Assembly: GCF_009495355.1 (NCBI RefSeq)
Contig: NZ_VZAD01000091.1
Coordinates: 35,974 to 99,973 of the forward strand
DNA from: Segatella copri
Lineage (GTDB): Bacteria > Bacteroidota > Bacteroidia > Bacteroidales > Bacteroidaceae
Direction: 5' to 3'
DNA length: 64,000 bases
A program made the translations under genes and the position numbers. Of this stretch, positions 44,646-53,726 are shown piece after piece; position 1 is the first letter of the stretch, and each line of letters begins with the position of its first letter. The notes beneath the pieces were generated by a model. The model searched no databases. It worked only from the letters and a program-made list of their open reading frames with translations, and was not told the origin of the DNA.

Positions 44646-45968
44646 TCACTTCACTTCATACATCTTAACTCCAGTAAATATCACTGCCATCAAAGGCTTT
44701 ACCATTAACCATAGAATTATTATATGTACATATAGTAAAAATCCATAGCCGTACCATTGGTGACTTCCACAAAGATATACTAGTGAAACGATTATAGGTA
44801 TAAGCACTGTGAGATTTCCAGCATCATAATAACGACTCAAGATATATCTCGCTTCATCCCATTTTCTTGTGTAGCTGCGTTTGATAATCTCAACTCGTTT
44901 ATTTTCAAAAAACAGTTGGATAACATACAGCAATAAACTAGCAATTAAGAGTGCAACAAAAGTACCTGAACTATTCCTGAAAAGTTTCAGCGAAAGTATA
45001 TCCCTGAAAATAAAGTCATTCAAATATGTCTTCGTTAATTCCAAGAATAATACAATAACGATAGATGCAAATATTGATCGAATCAATATGGATATCCAAT
45101 TACCCTCAAAGCTTACCTTATGTTTAAAAGCAGAATCAGAGAAATGACGAGGAAGCTTTTCCGCTTCTTCCTCTAATGATATAGCCAAATCATTTTTGCG
45201 CAAATTTTTCATCATACTATACTTCTCTACTAAAGGTTTGAGCTTTTCATTTCCAAACTCCGATAAGGAATTATAATAAATCATAACAAGTTCATACTCT
45301 GAAAGTTGAGCCCTTAATATGGAAGTATAGTAATATTTCTCCTCTATTGTAATCAAATCCGATCCATCTATAAACTTCAATATTCGATAAAAATACCTAA
45401 AATAATGATCTAGAAGACCATCCATAATCTTCTCAAAGGCACTTATACCATTATCTTTGATACTATCTCTAAGCGTTTTACCTTCTACCTTACGTTCCAT
45501 GAAGAGATACCGAAATATTATACGACCCTTTATATTTTCAGAATTTTGAGATAACTTGCCATCCCCTGATTCTGTTCCATATAAATTAACCAATAAACTA
45601 TCAACATGATCAGCATCATTATCTTCTTTCTCTAAAGTCAAACCCTCAATTATATCCTCAAATGTTTGACTCATATTAAAGAAGGTATTCTCAAATTGTG
45701 TTTTTTGATCTGCTATGCGATTTCTTCTATCATTGTTGATCTGCCAAATGATGGTAAGAATCACACCTCCAAAAGCGAGGCCTGAGAATAAAGCATTGAT
45801 AAGGCCTGCACTATCACCTAACTGACCGGTTTTTTCTAAGCCACCTTTAAAATCACCAGAATATTTAATAATTTCTGGCAACTCAGCAATATAAATGTAA
45901 TAGCATCCAAAGATAAGAACGAATACTATTATTGCTATATATGTAATGGAATAATTATCCTTCTTCAT
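44646..45968 (-). CDS. AbiC-like putative phage abortive infection membrane protein
   Basis: 440 aa. Two N-terminal hydrophobic segments (about 8-30 and 58-76), then FENTFFNMSQTFEDIIEGL and FRYFYRILKFIDGSDLI, TSILRAQLSEYELVMIYYN, the conserved pattern of the putative AbiC family. Two or more further TM segments near the C-terminus include VFAL-type helices. It would sit in the inner membrane and act on infection, but the mechanism of this family is poorly known. 8 bp after the FRG gene. Confidence 0.8.
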   Translation of the reverse strand: MKKDNYSITYIAIIVFVLIFGCYYIYIAELPEIIKYSGDFKGGLEKTGQLGDSAGLINALFSGLAFGGVILTIIWQINNDRRNRIADQKTQFENTFFNMSQTFEDIIEGLTLEKEDNDADHVDSLLVNLYGTESGDGKLSQNSENIKGRIIFRYLFMERKVEGKTLRDSIKDNGISAFEKIMDGLLDHYFRYFYRILKFIDGSDLITIEEKYYYTSILRAQLSEYELVMIYYNSLSEFGNEKLKPLVEKYSMMKNLRKNDLAISLEEEAEKLPRHFSDSAFKHKVSFEGNWISILIRSIFASIVIVLFLELTKTYLNDFIFRDILSLKLFRNSSGTFVALLIASLLLYVIQLFFENKRVEIIKRSYTRKWDEARYILSRYYDAGNLTVLIPIIVSLVYLCGSHQWYGYGFLLYVHIIILWLMVKPLMAVIFTGVKMYEVK

Positions 45969-45976
45969 GATACAAT

Positions 45977-47059
45977 TTATTTAAAATGATTTTCATATTT
46001 CACCATAAATGGAACCTTACGCAATTCTTCCATTATCAAATATTCTTTTTCTGATTCACAATAAATACTATCACAAAAGCGACTCCACAAGTCATAAAGG
46101 TTCACATCATTGAGATCGTCCTTAGTAAACTGTGGCGCTCCTGGCAGAAGTGGTTTTTCACCATTATTAGTCAAATATTTAATATTATCAACTAAATCAT
46201 CAGAAGGATTGTATGAGTAATTAAGTTCAACAGCTTTCTGATATACCTTATCTGATAGTTTTGCTAACTTCTTTGCCAGGAAATCATTCGTATCACCAAT
46301 TTTCTTATATGCACTAATCTTTTCTGCGATTTCTTCAGAAGCCTTTTCTGACTGTCTAAAAGAGAATCCAAACACTCCGTCTTTTTTATTGAAATCTTCG
46401 TTAGGCTTCAATCTTAACAAGAACTGTTTATTATAAAAGGTTCGAGGAAAGACTTGAAGACCTAGAGTGAACAATCCTGGTATTTGCCCAAAAGGCTTGT
46501 CCATTACATAAAAATAAACAACACCAATACCGTCCTTTACAGGTACATATTTATTATCTTCATATTTATGAGTAGCATAAAACAATGCAATATCTATAGA
46601 GGATGTCAGATTTAAGAAAGGAGAATCCAAATGATAAGCAGATGCAATTCCGTATGGATTTTCCATTCTTATCTTTGTATTACTCTTTGGTAAATCTATA
46701 CCATTCTTAAGCATAGCATAAAGTGGAAAAGACTCTATAAGTAATTTAAACTGCTCTAACTTGACATTTCTTTCAAGCATATTGTTATGAGTAGGAGCTT
46801 TGAAATATGCAAGAACAAACTGTTTCGAATTAAATTCAGAATTTCCATAGAACAAAAGACCCTGATGAGTGATATTGGGCTTTAACACGGTCATTCCATC
46901 AGAAAGTTGAGTCAACAAGTATTTATCTTCTGCTCCATCAACTATACTTTCGGAAGGCATCAAATGCTTAACAGGGAAGCGGTCTTGAAATATATTCAAA
47001 ATTCTTCTGAGTTCCAATGCATCTGGAAGCTTTTGCGAATCAGTATTTTTGTAAATCAT
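45977..47059 (-). CDS. FRG-domain protein
   Basis: 360 aa. The middle carries the FRG pattern, NPYGIASAYHLDSPFLNLT followed by DIALFYATHKYE, which matches the usual QYG-LDWT-ALFFA core. Flanks are helical and unrecognised. FRG proteins occur in defence and toxin contexts, and this one is coupled to an AbiC-like gene (8-bp gap), so a two-gene anti-phage pair is likely. Residue-level activity is unknown. Confidence 0.68.
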   Translation of the reverse strand: MIYKNTDSQKLPDALELRRILNIFQDRFPVKHLMPSESIVDGAEDKYLLTQLSDGMTVLKPNITHQGLLFYGNSEFNSKQFVLAYFKAPTHNNMLERNVKLEQFKLLIESFPLYAMLKNGIDLPKSNTKIRMENPYGIASAYHLDSPFLNLTSSIDIALFYATHKYEDNKYVPVKDGIGVVYFYVMDKPFGQIPGLFTLGLQVFPRTFYNKQFLLRLKPNEDFNKKDGVFGFSFRQSEKASEEIAEKISAYKKIGDTNDFLAKKLAKLSDKVYQKAVELNYSYNPSDDLVDNIKYLTNNGEKPLLPGAPQFTKDDLNDVNLYDLWSRFCDSIYCESEKEYLIMEELRKVPFMVKYENHFK

Positions 47060-47111
47060 CTTCTGGTAATTATTTAAGAGATAACAGAATTGTCACAAGA
47101 ACAAATCAATT

Positions 47112-47348
47112 TCAAATATGTACCTCTAGGTGGTATCGAACCACATTCCTTACTATATTATAGCTATAAAGGGAAATCATCTCATGCTCAAAAGCCTGGG
47201 CTGTCTTGTTGTGAATGAACAGATAACCCCAGGGCATTCCTTCTATAGCTGGATCCGATTTGTCATCAGCCCCAGTAACGTGGATGCCCTTTGGTAAGCG
47301 GTAGCTTACGTCGGCTGTAGAAGGTGAATTCAAGCAATCCTGCGTCAT
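47112..47348 (-). pseudogene. 5' fragment of a duplicated gene fused to unique DNA (78 aa frame)
   Basis: The first 39 residues (MTQDCLNSPSTADVSYRLPK and on to GMP) recur at 63383-63264, where the frame stops after GMP. The last 39 residues are unique. Three base differences between the copies within the shared part are all silent, so the segment was probably once translated. No family recognised; taken as a gene start carried along with its promoter region. Confidence 0.45.
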
Positions 47349-47526
47349 ATTCGCTTTCTACTTTATGTCTTTTGCTGCAACCATACCCGATGGTTGTCGT
47401 AGCTTTGTCGTTTTTTTTATAATGTGCATCATCTGAATTGTATTTATGGGTTTTTATTTGGCACGCAGCCTATGCACATGACTTTTACTTTCGTCGCACT
47501 TTTTTTATGAAAAGTGTGATTTTATT

Positions 47527-47535
47527 GCAAAAATA
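47527..47535 (-). promoter_or_regulatory. candidate minus-strand promoter (-7 box TATTTTTGC)
   Basis: TATTTTTGC on the minus strand fits the Bacteroidetes -7 box TAnnTTTG; a -33 box is not clear. An AAAAGTG/CACTTTT hairpin follows in the presumed 5' leader. The same element occurs at 63562-63570. Confidence 0.5.
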
Positions 47536-47626
47536 CTAATTTATGTTGGATTACGTATAAGATTTTATCTTTTTTCTATTTATAATTTAAAAATATGGTG
47601 TTTTTTAGGAAATAGGGCTTAAAAAA

Positions 47627-47673
47627 GGCTTTCGAAAAACCTCTCTTAATGCTAAGGAGGTTTTTCGAAAGCC
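47627..47673. repeat. 47-bp perfect inverted repeat, orientation A of loop
   Basis: Arms GGCTTTCGAAAAACCTC and its exact complement (17 bp each) flank a 13-base loop TCTTAATGCTAAG. The corresponding element at 63664-63710 has identical arms, but its loop is the reverse complement (one mismatch). Confidence 0.92.
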
Positions 47674-47776
47674 TAAAAGTAGTTTCTTGACATTCGAAAA
47701 AATAAAAGTAATTTTTTGAACCTTCGAAAAACTACAAGTACTTCCTTGAATCTTAAGAGATCTTCGAAAACCCACC

Positions 47777-48046
47777 AGTCCTCCCTTGAACCTTAAGAGT
47801 CTTTCGAAAACCCACCAGTCCTCCCTTACCCTTAAGGGAGGGTCCACCTCTCATCTCGGTCTTCTCCCCTCAGGGAAGAAGAGGAAACCGCCCTACTCGG
47901 TGCTCAAACCGCTTCGCTATATGGTTGGCGGACCATCAGAGGTCTACGCCAGCAGCGGAGCTGCGGTTTTTTGTGCGGGGATGAACCCGCTTTCACTCAA
48001 GGATTTGCTAAAGGGCTGCTTGCTGCTTTGGGACAGCCTTGATAGG
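47777..48046. repeat. composite intergenic repeat block A
   Basis: Includes CACCAGTCCTCCCTT units with CCTTAAG(G)G palindromes, TCTCATCTCGGTCTTCTCCC, and a GTTGGCGGACCATCAGAGGT to GGGCTGCTTGC segment. The latter parts recur at 48498-48730, more weakly at 55642-55830, and the first part at 63911-64000. Confidence 0.8.
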
Positions 48047-48061
48047 TGATGATAATACTTT

Positions 48062-48335
48062 TTATTCGACTTTGGACAGGATTGACTCTGGAGAGGTTCC
48101 CATCAGGGCTATGGCGGAAATCTTGTGACCACCATTGGCATTTAATGAATGACCACAATGATAGAGGCTATCATCTATAATGAGCCAACGATCATGAGAC
48201 TCGTTACGCCATTACCAACAGATATTATAACATCTAAATTATAATAATCAAACCGATATGTTTTGCCGTCTGAGGCAGTGCAGGCAAATTTTGCCCAAAC
48301 TGAATCTTTCTGCAATTCTCCTTCTTTTTTTGATA
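48062..48335 (-). pseudogene. decayed RhuM/ORF6N-type gene remnants
   Basis: Two minus-strand pieces lie in different frames. EGELQKDSVWAKFACTASDG with FDYYNLDVIISVGNGV is the typical core of RhuM-family proteins. HDRWLIIDDSLYHCGHSLNA with SAIALMGTSPESIL to TAA at 48062 resembles the HDR-F-IID segment of ORF6N/KilA-N-associated proteins. Both lack starts and are embedded between repeat blocks, so this is a relic of an accessory gene. Confidence 0.6.
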
Positions 48336-48412
48336 AAGCGGGCTGCACTCGGCAATTTGAAAGTGAACTTTCATTGCGCTCATTTGCACCGCTTTTTCCC
48401 ATTAAAGAAGGG
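48331..48412 (+). repeat. dispersed repeat copy (GCGGGCTGCACTCGGCAATT type)
   Basis: Plus-strand copy of the repeat also found at 2809-2883 (inverted), 55561-55640, 61905-61976 and 63826-63906. A small perfect inverted repeat, TGAAAGT-GA-ACTTTCA, lies inside. Confidence 0.85.
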
Positions 48413-48735
48413 TCTTTCGAAAACCCACCAGTGCTTCCTTGAACCTTAAGAGATCTTCGAAAACCTACCCGTCCTTCCTTACCCTTAAGGAAGGCTCCAC
48501 CTCTCATCTCGGTCTTCTCCCCTCAGGGAAGAAGAGGAAACCGCTCCTCTCAATAGTCTTTACGACCCCTTCGGTTCCCCTTGTAGGGGACAGAAACGTC
48601 GCTCGTAACCATTTCATTCTAAGGTTGGCGGACCATCAGAGGTCTTCGCCAGCAGCGGAGCTGCAGTTTTTTGTGCGGGGATAAACCCGCTTTCACTCAA
48701 GGATTTGCTAAGGGGCTGCTTGCAGCTTTGAGATC
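48413..48735. repeat. composite intergenic repeat block B
   Basis: Second copy of the block at 47777-48046, about 650 bp away, with an extra CGACCCCTTCGGTTCCCCTT segment that is also in the copy at 55642-55830. No gene is visible. Confidence 0.78.
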
Positions 48736-48892
48736 ACATTGTTGATACACCTACAGTATTACACCAAGACTGACAGTCCGCACTATAATACAAGCAGTGA
48801 TACCTATCAGTTTTTTGGAAAAAGTTATTTTGGTTCCTCAAAGCCTATAGCTCTGCACTTATCAAAACTCGAATGAAGAATATTGCATTATT

Positions 48893-49036
48893 AACCTATA
48901 CTTGGTTTATGGCTAAACATTTCTATTGTTTCTCCAAATTCTGCCAATACTTTACCAAGGTTAGGATTGTCATTTCTGATGATTACAGCAGCAACATTGT
49001 CTATTCCATATTCATCTACCAAAATAAGGTGCACAC
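48893..49036 (-). pseudogene. short gene fragment (about 47 codons)
   Basis: The minus-strand frame from about 49036 to TAA near 48893 reads ILVDEYGIDNVAAVIIRNDN and LGKVLAEFGETIEMFSHKPS. It reads like real protein without a convincing start. Not recognised. The remaining 48736-49070 has nothing else visible. Confidence 0.35.
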
Positions 49037-49070
49037 CTATTAATCTTCACTAAATCTAATTGCTTCATTA

Positions 49071-49223
49071 TTACAACACACAAAATGATTCTGCTTCCTT
49101 ACCTGTTCTGCGACGATAGTCCTCACGCATACGCTTCTCCATTTGCGCTATGTATTCAGCCTTTCGCTCCCTCGAAGCCTTGAAACGACGCATAAAATCT
49201 GCTTTTTTTTCTTCTATGTTCAT
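49071..49223 (-). CDS. small charged hypothetical protein (50 aa)
   Basis: The frame is open from 49253, but the ATG at 49223 (MNIEEKKADFMRRF) follows AGGAGG-like GAGGTTAAAT and gives a compact 50-residue product rich in Lys, Arg and Glu, helical throughout, ending GKEAESFCVL. No domain is recognised. Confidence 0.5.
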   Translation of the reverse strand: MNIEEKKADFMRRFKASRERKAEYIAQMEKRMREDYRRRTGKEAESFCVL

Positions 49224-49422
49224 ATTTAACCTCCTTATAATTAAACTTTGCATACAAAGATATACTTTTTCTGTGATACTTCCAAATGTTTTTGGGAAAA
49301 AGTTATTTTCCTCAATGCAAGCTAAAGGTACTTTTGCTCTGCTGTCATCAATTTGCTCAGAACGAATGCTTATGGGATAACTTCTTTAACTCCCCATAAA
49401 GATAACTTCTGAACATTCGGAA

Positions 49423-49767
49423 TCATCTATCCCAGACTTGAGTCATCAGGCGGCGGAAGGCGGCCAGATAGCCGCCTTCGAACAGGGGATCGTCGCCGGG
49501 ATTGGCTGCCTGGTTGTCGGCCTCCAAGGCGTCGAGGATTTCGCAGATTTTCTCAAATTTCTGGCGGTCCGTCGATACGGTCTTGAGGGTATGACGGGTG
49601 AGCAGATAGGCCTGGGCCAACTCTAAAACTTTTCCGTCTTAGACTCGCTTAATTGTCTTCGGACGGACATGGTCTTCCTTACGTCGCCTATCGAATCCGG
49701 GCTTTTCTGCGTGCAAAACATGCCCAAAAAAGGCGTTAAGATTTGTAAAATGCTTGATGTAAGCCAT
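49423..49767 (-). pseudogene. hypothetical gene with one in-frame stop (114 codons)
   Basis: From ATG at 49767 the frame reads MAYIKHFTNLNAFFGHVLHA and continues to KTIKRV, then TAA at 49639-49641, then in the same frame DGKVLELAQAYLLTRHTLK to TGA at 49423. Both halves look coding and lie in the same GC-richer composition as the VapE gene region. It is either a nonsense-mutated gene or two short ones. Family not recognised. It reads away from the VapE gene. Confidence 0.5.
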
Positions 49768-50141
49768 AATTTTTGTTAATTTTATACTCTACATGTAGAA
49801 CATATAGATTTTGGTTATTTATGTATTTAATTTTATCTTTGTCATCGGTTACAATCTACCTGTCTAAGCATACTTCCTATTGGAAAACTCCCTATATAAA
49901 GAGCGTTCACCTTTCGGACTTTTGCTGCACCAAGGGTTCACCGTTTGACGCTATTTGTGACATCTCCGTGAATACCTGTGAAGGGTGGGTTCACGCCCCG
50001 AAACCCGTCTGTTTATCGGACTTCCGACGCTGATGTGAAGGGTGAACCCTCGTTTCTTACTTTCACACGCATACGCGAAAGAAATTAAATAAAGAAAGAA
50101 ATTTAACTATATGGGTAATGCCATAAAACATATAAAAAAGA
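49768..50141. promoter_or_regulatory. divergent intergenic region upstream of VapE-like gene
   Basis: No gene visible. The AT-rich left half is followed by a GC-rich stretch holding inverted copies of GGGTTCACC / GGGTGAACCC (about 49931 and 50040) and GTGGGTTCACGCCCC, which could be operator-like or structured leader elements for the plus-strand gene. Confidence 0.35.
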
Positions 50142-52424
50142 ATGAATATATTAAAAAAGGCGTTCACAACGTCACGCGATGGTTTCATGCCATCTGTCTT
50201 CTCTCAGCTCGACTCTAAGATGAGCCGCCCACTAAGCTGCCGTCAGGAGCTGGAGGATCTGATTTTGCGCAACCACGAACTGGCTGCCATCACTGAGTCG
50301 TATCGAAAGGCTCTGGCCGTGAGTAAGCAACTTGCCGACAGCAAGGTAAAACCGCTGTCGACTGGCATCTGTTTCGCCGCACAGTTGGACGGCAGGGGCA
50401 GACTGCTGGAAAACGTGATGGGCGAAGTGGGATGCCTGGGACTCGACTACGACCATTTGTCCTCTGAGACCATGGGGATTCTCTTCGAACTCATCAGACA
50501 TTCTCCACACGTCCTCATCGCCTACCGCACCATCAGCGGCAATGGGCTGCGCATCATCGTGGGCTATCAGCGACCCGAGGGATGCGAACTGTCTTTCGTG
50601 GAACTGCACCAGGCGATGCTGCAGAAGGCGATGGCGCTGTTCGACTCCCTGCTGGGCATCAAGGCCGACCGGCAGTGCGTGGACTTCCTACGGCTGTCGG
50701 GACTCGCCCACGACGAACAGGCTTTCTTCAACTGGGATGCTGAACCGATAGTCCTCACCGACAAGGAACTGGCTAAGTTCACCTCCTCCCTGCTGCGCAA
50801 GAAGAACAGCAAGAAGCAGGCTGCCGAGCGCTCCAAGGTAGCCAGGGGAAGCAAAGCCAATGGCATCAAACTGTCGGCGGAGAAACCTACCATGGAGGAG
50901 GTGAAGATGCACGTCATGGAAACGCTCCACAACTGGGGGCTCGTCTTCGAGCCGCACCGCCACAACGAGTATGTGATGTACTTCGGAAGCATCTGCAACC
51001 GCTATGGCATCGAATTCAGGGAGGCTCTCGACTATGCCGAAGCTCATTTCTCTCACGAATATCCCGACACGGCTGCCGTCATCAAGTCGTGCTACAAGAA
51101 GACAGAGCGGTTCGGCTCCTGGCACTATTTCAGAGAGGGCGAGTCGTATCGCGGGCAAACTTCCGTGAAGTATATCAAGCAGTGGCTCTCGATGAGATAC
51201 CAGATACAGCGCAACTTGGTGACCGGCAGACACGAGATAATGAGCCGCATGGCGGGAAATCCTAAGTTCCTGAAGTGGGTGAACCTGGATGACAACATCC
51301 TCAACTCGATCTGGGTGAAGATGGAGGAAGAGGGCATGAACATCAACATGCAGAAGCTCATCTCTGTCATACACAGCGATTTTGCCGTGCAGTGCGACCC
51401 TGTGGAGGACTACCTCCGGTCGCTGCCGCCATGGGACGGCAAACGCGACTACATCGGCGAACTGGCTGACCGCATACGCATCATCCCTCATCAGGGCTAC
51501 CACCACGACCAGGCCACCTTCAAGAAATACTTCTGCAAGTGGATCGTGGCGATGGTGGTGGGATGGGTCACTCCGGAGGTGGTCAACCAGGTGATGCTCA
51601 TCCTGGTGGGAAAGGGCGGCATCTACAAGAGCACGTTCTTCAACTACCTGTTGCCGCCGCAGCTCCGCGACTACTACCTCAACGAGTCGGCGGCGATATA
51701 CACCGACAAGGACTTCATGGAGGCTTTCTCATGCAAGATCCTGATGTGCCTCGACGAGTTCGACACCGCTTTCGGCAAGAACCTCAATGCCTTCAAGAGC
51801 AACATGACCAAACTGCATTTCTCCATCCGAAGGCCCTACGACCGATTCCGCAGCGACCTGGACCATCGTGCCACAGTGGCGGGTACCACCAACAACCAGC
51901 AGATCATCACCGACCCGGAGAACCGACGCTACTCGCCCTGGATTGCGGAGAGCATCGTGAGCCCGAGAGACGAGCCGTTGGACTATGTGGGTATCTACTC
52001 CCAGTGCGTGGCTCTTGGCAAGGAGGTGAAGGAGCGGAAAATGCGTGGCGAGGATGGATGGGTGTATTGGCTCACCCAGGAGGACATCGCCGAAATGCAA
52101 CAGCACAACTTGCTCTTCATGGTGCCCAACTATGCTGAGGAGCAAATCAAGCGTTTCTATCGTGTTCCGACTCCCGACACGTCTGAGCGGTTTATCAAGT
52201 TCCGCTATACCGCCGAGATTGTGGAGCGCATCTGCACCAACCCTGTCATGCGGAAGAACTTTGAATACCAGAGCATCGGCAGCATCATGTCAAGGCTGGG
52301 ATTCCCCAAGGCTCATCGCCGCAAGGGCAACGGATGGTTTGTCGTCGAGAAGGAGGGGGCCGAGATCAACACCGAAGCCTTCTATTGTGCGAGCGACAAG
52401 ATGGAACAGGAAGCCAGCCAATGA
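50142..52424 (+). CDS. VapE/VirE-type PrimPol-helicase-like protein
   Basis: 760 aa. The N-terminal primase-like part (BT4734/VirE-N type) shows GCLGLDYDHLSSET and AYRTISGNGLRIIVGYQ. The C-terminal virulence-associated-E ATPase has VMLILVGKGGIYKSTFF (P-loop near residue 490) and KILMCLDEFDTAF as Walker B. Similar genes are present in many Bacteroidales genomes together with DUF4248, HU-related and amidase genes, as here. Coding GC is far higher than in the flanking islands. Its cellular role is unproven; phage or plasmid replication ancestry is likely. Confidence 0.85.
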   Translation: MNILKKAFTTSRDGFMPSVFSQLDSKMSRPLSCRQELEDLILRNHELAAITESYRKALAVSKQLADSKVKPLSTGICFAAQLDGRGRLLENVMGEVGCLGLDYDHLSSETMGILFELIRHSPHVLIAYRTISGNGLRIIVGYQRPEGCELSFVELHQAMLQKAMALFDSLLGIKADRQCVDFLRLSGLAHDEQAFFNWDAEPIVLTDKELAKFTSSLLRKKNSKKQAAERSKVARGSKANGIKLSAEKPTMEEVKMHVMETLHNWGLVFEPHRHNEYVMYFGSICNRYGIEFREALDYAEAHFSHEYPDTAAVIKSCYKKTERFGSWHYFREGESYRGQTSVKYIKQWLSMRYQIQRNLVTGRHEIMSRMAGNPKFLKWVNLDDNILNSIWVKMEEEGMNINMQKLISVIHSDFAVQCDPVEDYLRSLPPWDGKRDYIGELADRIRIIPHQGYHHDQATFKKYFCKWIVAMVVGWVTPEVVNQVMLILVGKGGIYKSTFFNYLLPPQLRDYYLNESAAIYTDKDFMEAFSCKILMCLDEFDTAFGKNLNAFKSNMTKLHFSIRRPYDRFRSDLDHRATVAGTTNNQQIITDPENRRYSPWIAESIVSPRDEPLDYVGIYSQCVALGKEVKERKMRGEDGWVYWLTQEDIAEMQQHNLLFMVPNYAEEQIKRFYRVPTPDTSERFIKFRYTAEIVERICTNPVMRKNFEYQSIGSIMSRLGFPKAHRRKGNGWFVVEKEGAEINTEAFYCASDKMEQEASQ

Positions 52425-52520
52425 CTTACAGAGATTTCCCGGTAAGTCACTGAGCTTTCTCTGTGACTTATTGAGACATGACAAACATTATATCGCTAAC
52501 GAAGAAATAAAACATCTATC

Positions 52521-52730
52521 ATGAAGAAAGACTACATCAGCAAGCACGACCTCGCCCACGAATTTTTCCCTGATGCCGAGCGCCACGTGGCTGTCAACCA
52601 CCTGATGCGCTGGATCAACCGCTGCCCTCCCCTCGTTGAGAAGCTGCGGGCCTGTGGCTATCGCACCAAGAAACGGTACTTTTCGCCCGCCCAGCGCGAG
52701 ATTATTTACGATTTTATAGGTGATCCATAA
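52521..52730 (+). CDS. DUF4248 family small protein
   Basis: 69 aa. KKDYISKHDLAHEFFPDAE, HLMRWINRCPPLVEKL and FSPAQREIIYDFIGDP match the DUF4248 pattern, a winged-helix-sized protein found beside VapE-type genes in Bacteroidales. It is about 100 bp after the VapE gene and before the HU-related gene. Possibly DNA-binding. Confidence 0.82.
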   Translation: MKKDYISKHDLAHEFFPDAERHVAVNHLMRWINRCPPLVEKLRACGYRTKKRYFSPAQREIIYDFIGDP

Positions 52731-52772
52731 TTTTTTTGCACTTTTTTTCGGCCTATGCCCATTAGCGTATAG

Positions 52773-52800
52773 TTGACTCACAAAAATGTCGTATCTTTGC
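52773..52800 (+). promoter_or_regulatory. Bacteroidetes promoter for the HU-related gene
   Basis: TTG at 52773-52775 and TATCTTTG at 52792-52799 match the -33/-7 boxes (TTG, about 16-17 bp spacer, TAnnTTTG). A 5' leader of about 85 bases follows before the ATG at 52893. Confidence 0.68.
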
Positions 52801-52892
52801 ATCGTCATTCAGAGAGAGTGACTTAGCGAAACATCGGGACGAGCGCGCAGACCTTTGTCGCTAAATATTATTAACTTTTATAACTTAACACC

Positions 52893-53453
52893 ATGATTCT
52901 CTACAATTTAAAGAAAAACAAGAACAAGAAGATGCCGAATGCGTACGGCAAATACTACGCATACCCTGTAGTAACTCAAACCATCGGAATGGACGGTCTT
53001 GCCACCCACATGTCGGGCCACAACACGCCTTTCTCGCCCGGTGCCATCAAGGGCATGCTCACCGACATGGTGATCTGCGTCAGGGAACTTGCCCTGCAAG
53101 GCATCGCCGTGAAGATCGACAACCTGGCGATTTTCTCCATCGGCATCAAGAACAAGCTGGGTGCCGACACCGAGAAGGACTTCTCCATCACCAAGAACAT
53201 CGAGGGCGTGAAGCTCCGTGCCCGTGCCACTGGCGAGTTGATGAGCGACAAGCTCAACCTCGATGCTACCTTGAAGAAGGCTACTGCGCTCACTGGTGAC
53301 GGCACCACCGACAAGGTCTCTCCTTCTACTCCGTCGGGCGGCGGTACCTCTCAGGGTGGCGGTAGCACTCCATCTGGTGGCGGCGGTACCTCTCAGGGCG
53401 GCGACACCCCATCTGCTGGAGGCGACAATCCCGGAGGCGGCGAGGGAGAATAA
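52893..53453 (+). CDS. HU-related DNA-binding protein with Gly/Ser/Thr-rich tail
   Basis: 186 aa. Residues 1-125 follow the HU-related family of Bacteroidales (YAYPVVTQTIGMDGLATHM, MVICVRELALQGIAVKIDN, GVKLRARATGELMSDKLN). The last 45 residues are a low-complexity tail of Gly, Ser, Thr and Pro with repeated GGGTSQGG. It binds DNA, perhaps as an architectural protein. It has its own promoter, and the smalltalk peptide gene follows after about 170 bp. Confidence 0.85.
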   Translation: MILYNLKKNKNKKMPNAYGKYYAYPVVTQTIGMDGLATHMSGHNTPFSPGAIKGMLTDMVICVRELALQGIAVKIDNLAIFSIGIKNKLGADTEKDFSITKNIEGVKLRARATGELMSDKLNLDATLKKATALTGDGTTDKVSPSTPSGGGTSQGGGSTPSGGGGTSQGGDTPSAGGDNPGGGEGE

Positions 53454-53627
53454 CCATCGCCCGACTTTCAGAAGTTAAATTAGAGGGGAGTTAAGACAAC
53501 AGTCTTTTTGGCGTAGTTTTTTAAGCAGCAAGACTTACGTCTTAACTCCTTAACTTCCTTAACTCCTTTAACTTCCTGATATGCGAAAGTTCAATTAAAC
53601 ACTAAACATTTTAAAACATTTATCACC

Positions 53628-53726
53628 ATGAAAAAAGAAAATTGGAAAGCAGTCATCAACTTCATCATCACCGTACTCACAGCGATAACCAGCGCTTTTT
53701 GCGTCAGCTCCTGTCAGAACCTTTAA
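53628..53726 (+). CDS. smalltalk-family peptide (32 aa)
   Basis: The plus-strand ATG at 53628 gives MKKENWKAVINFIITVLTAI and a Ser/Cys-containing end, TAA at 53724-53726. Basic start and one hydrophobic helix are characteristic of the short Bacteroidales 'smalltalk' proteins, always between HU-related and amidase genes. A lipoprotein-like or membrane-inserted peptide; function unknown. Confidence 0.85.
   Translation: MKKENWKAVINFIITVLTAITSAFCVSSCQNL

Larger units (their letters stand above)
47214..47755 (-). repeat. long leader-like direct repeat, copy 1 (about 540 bp)
   Basis: Nearly identical to 63252-63794 in the same orientation. It contains a peptide start, a promoter-like element, two hairpins and the start of the TTCGAAAA-rich repeats. 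It lies just upstream of the minus-strand FRG/AbiC operon; copy 2 lies just upstream of a minus-strand toxin-antitoxin operon. Confidence 0.88.

Noticed and set aside
47240..47380. tRNA- or riboswitch-like structure in the repeat
   Set aside because: Looked for a cloverleaf and T-loop pattern and found none; the silent-site differences favour a coding past.
47786..48049. Plus-strand open frame in the repeat block (and the similar one at 48439-48684)
   Set aside because: Both run through the composite repeats, start in a shared repeat and have biased, non-protein-like composition; they arise from repeat copies lacking stops.
48175..48507. 110-codon minus-strand frame as a real protein
   Set aside because: It fuses repeat translation with a RhuM-like relic and has no sensible N-terminus; annotated as remnant.
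51539..52138. Long second plus-strand frame inside the VapE-like gene
   Set aside because: It is an out-of-frame shadow caused by the high GC of the real gene; Gly/Arg/His-rich with no domain.
53296..53478. Frame overlapping the HU-related tail
   Set aside because: Shadow of the Gly-rich low-complexity region in another frame.
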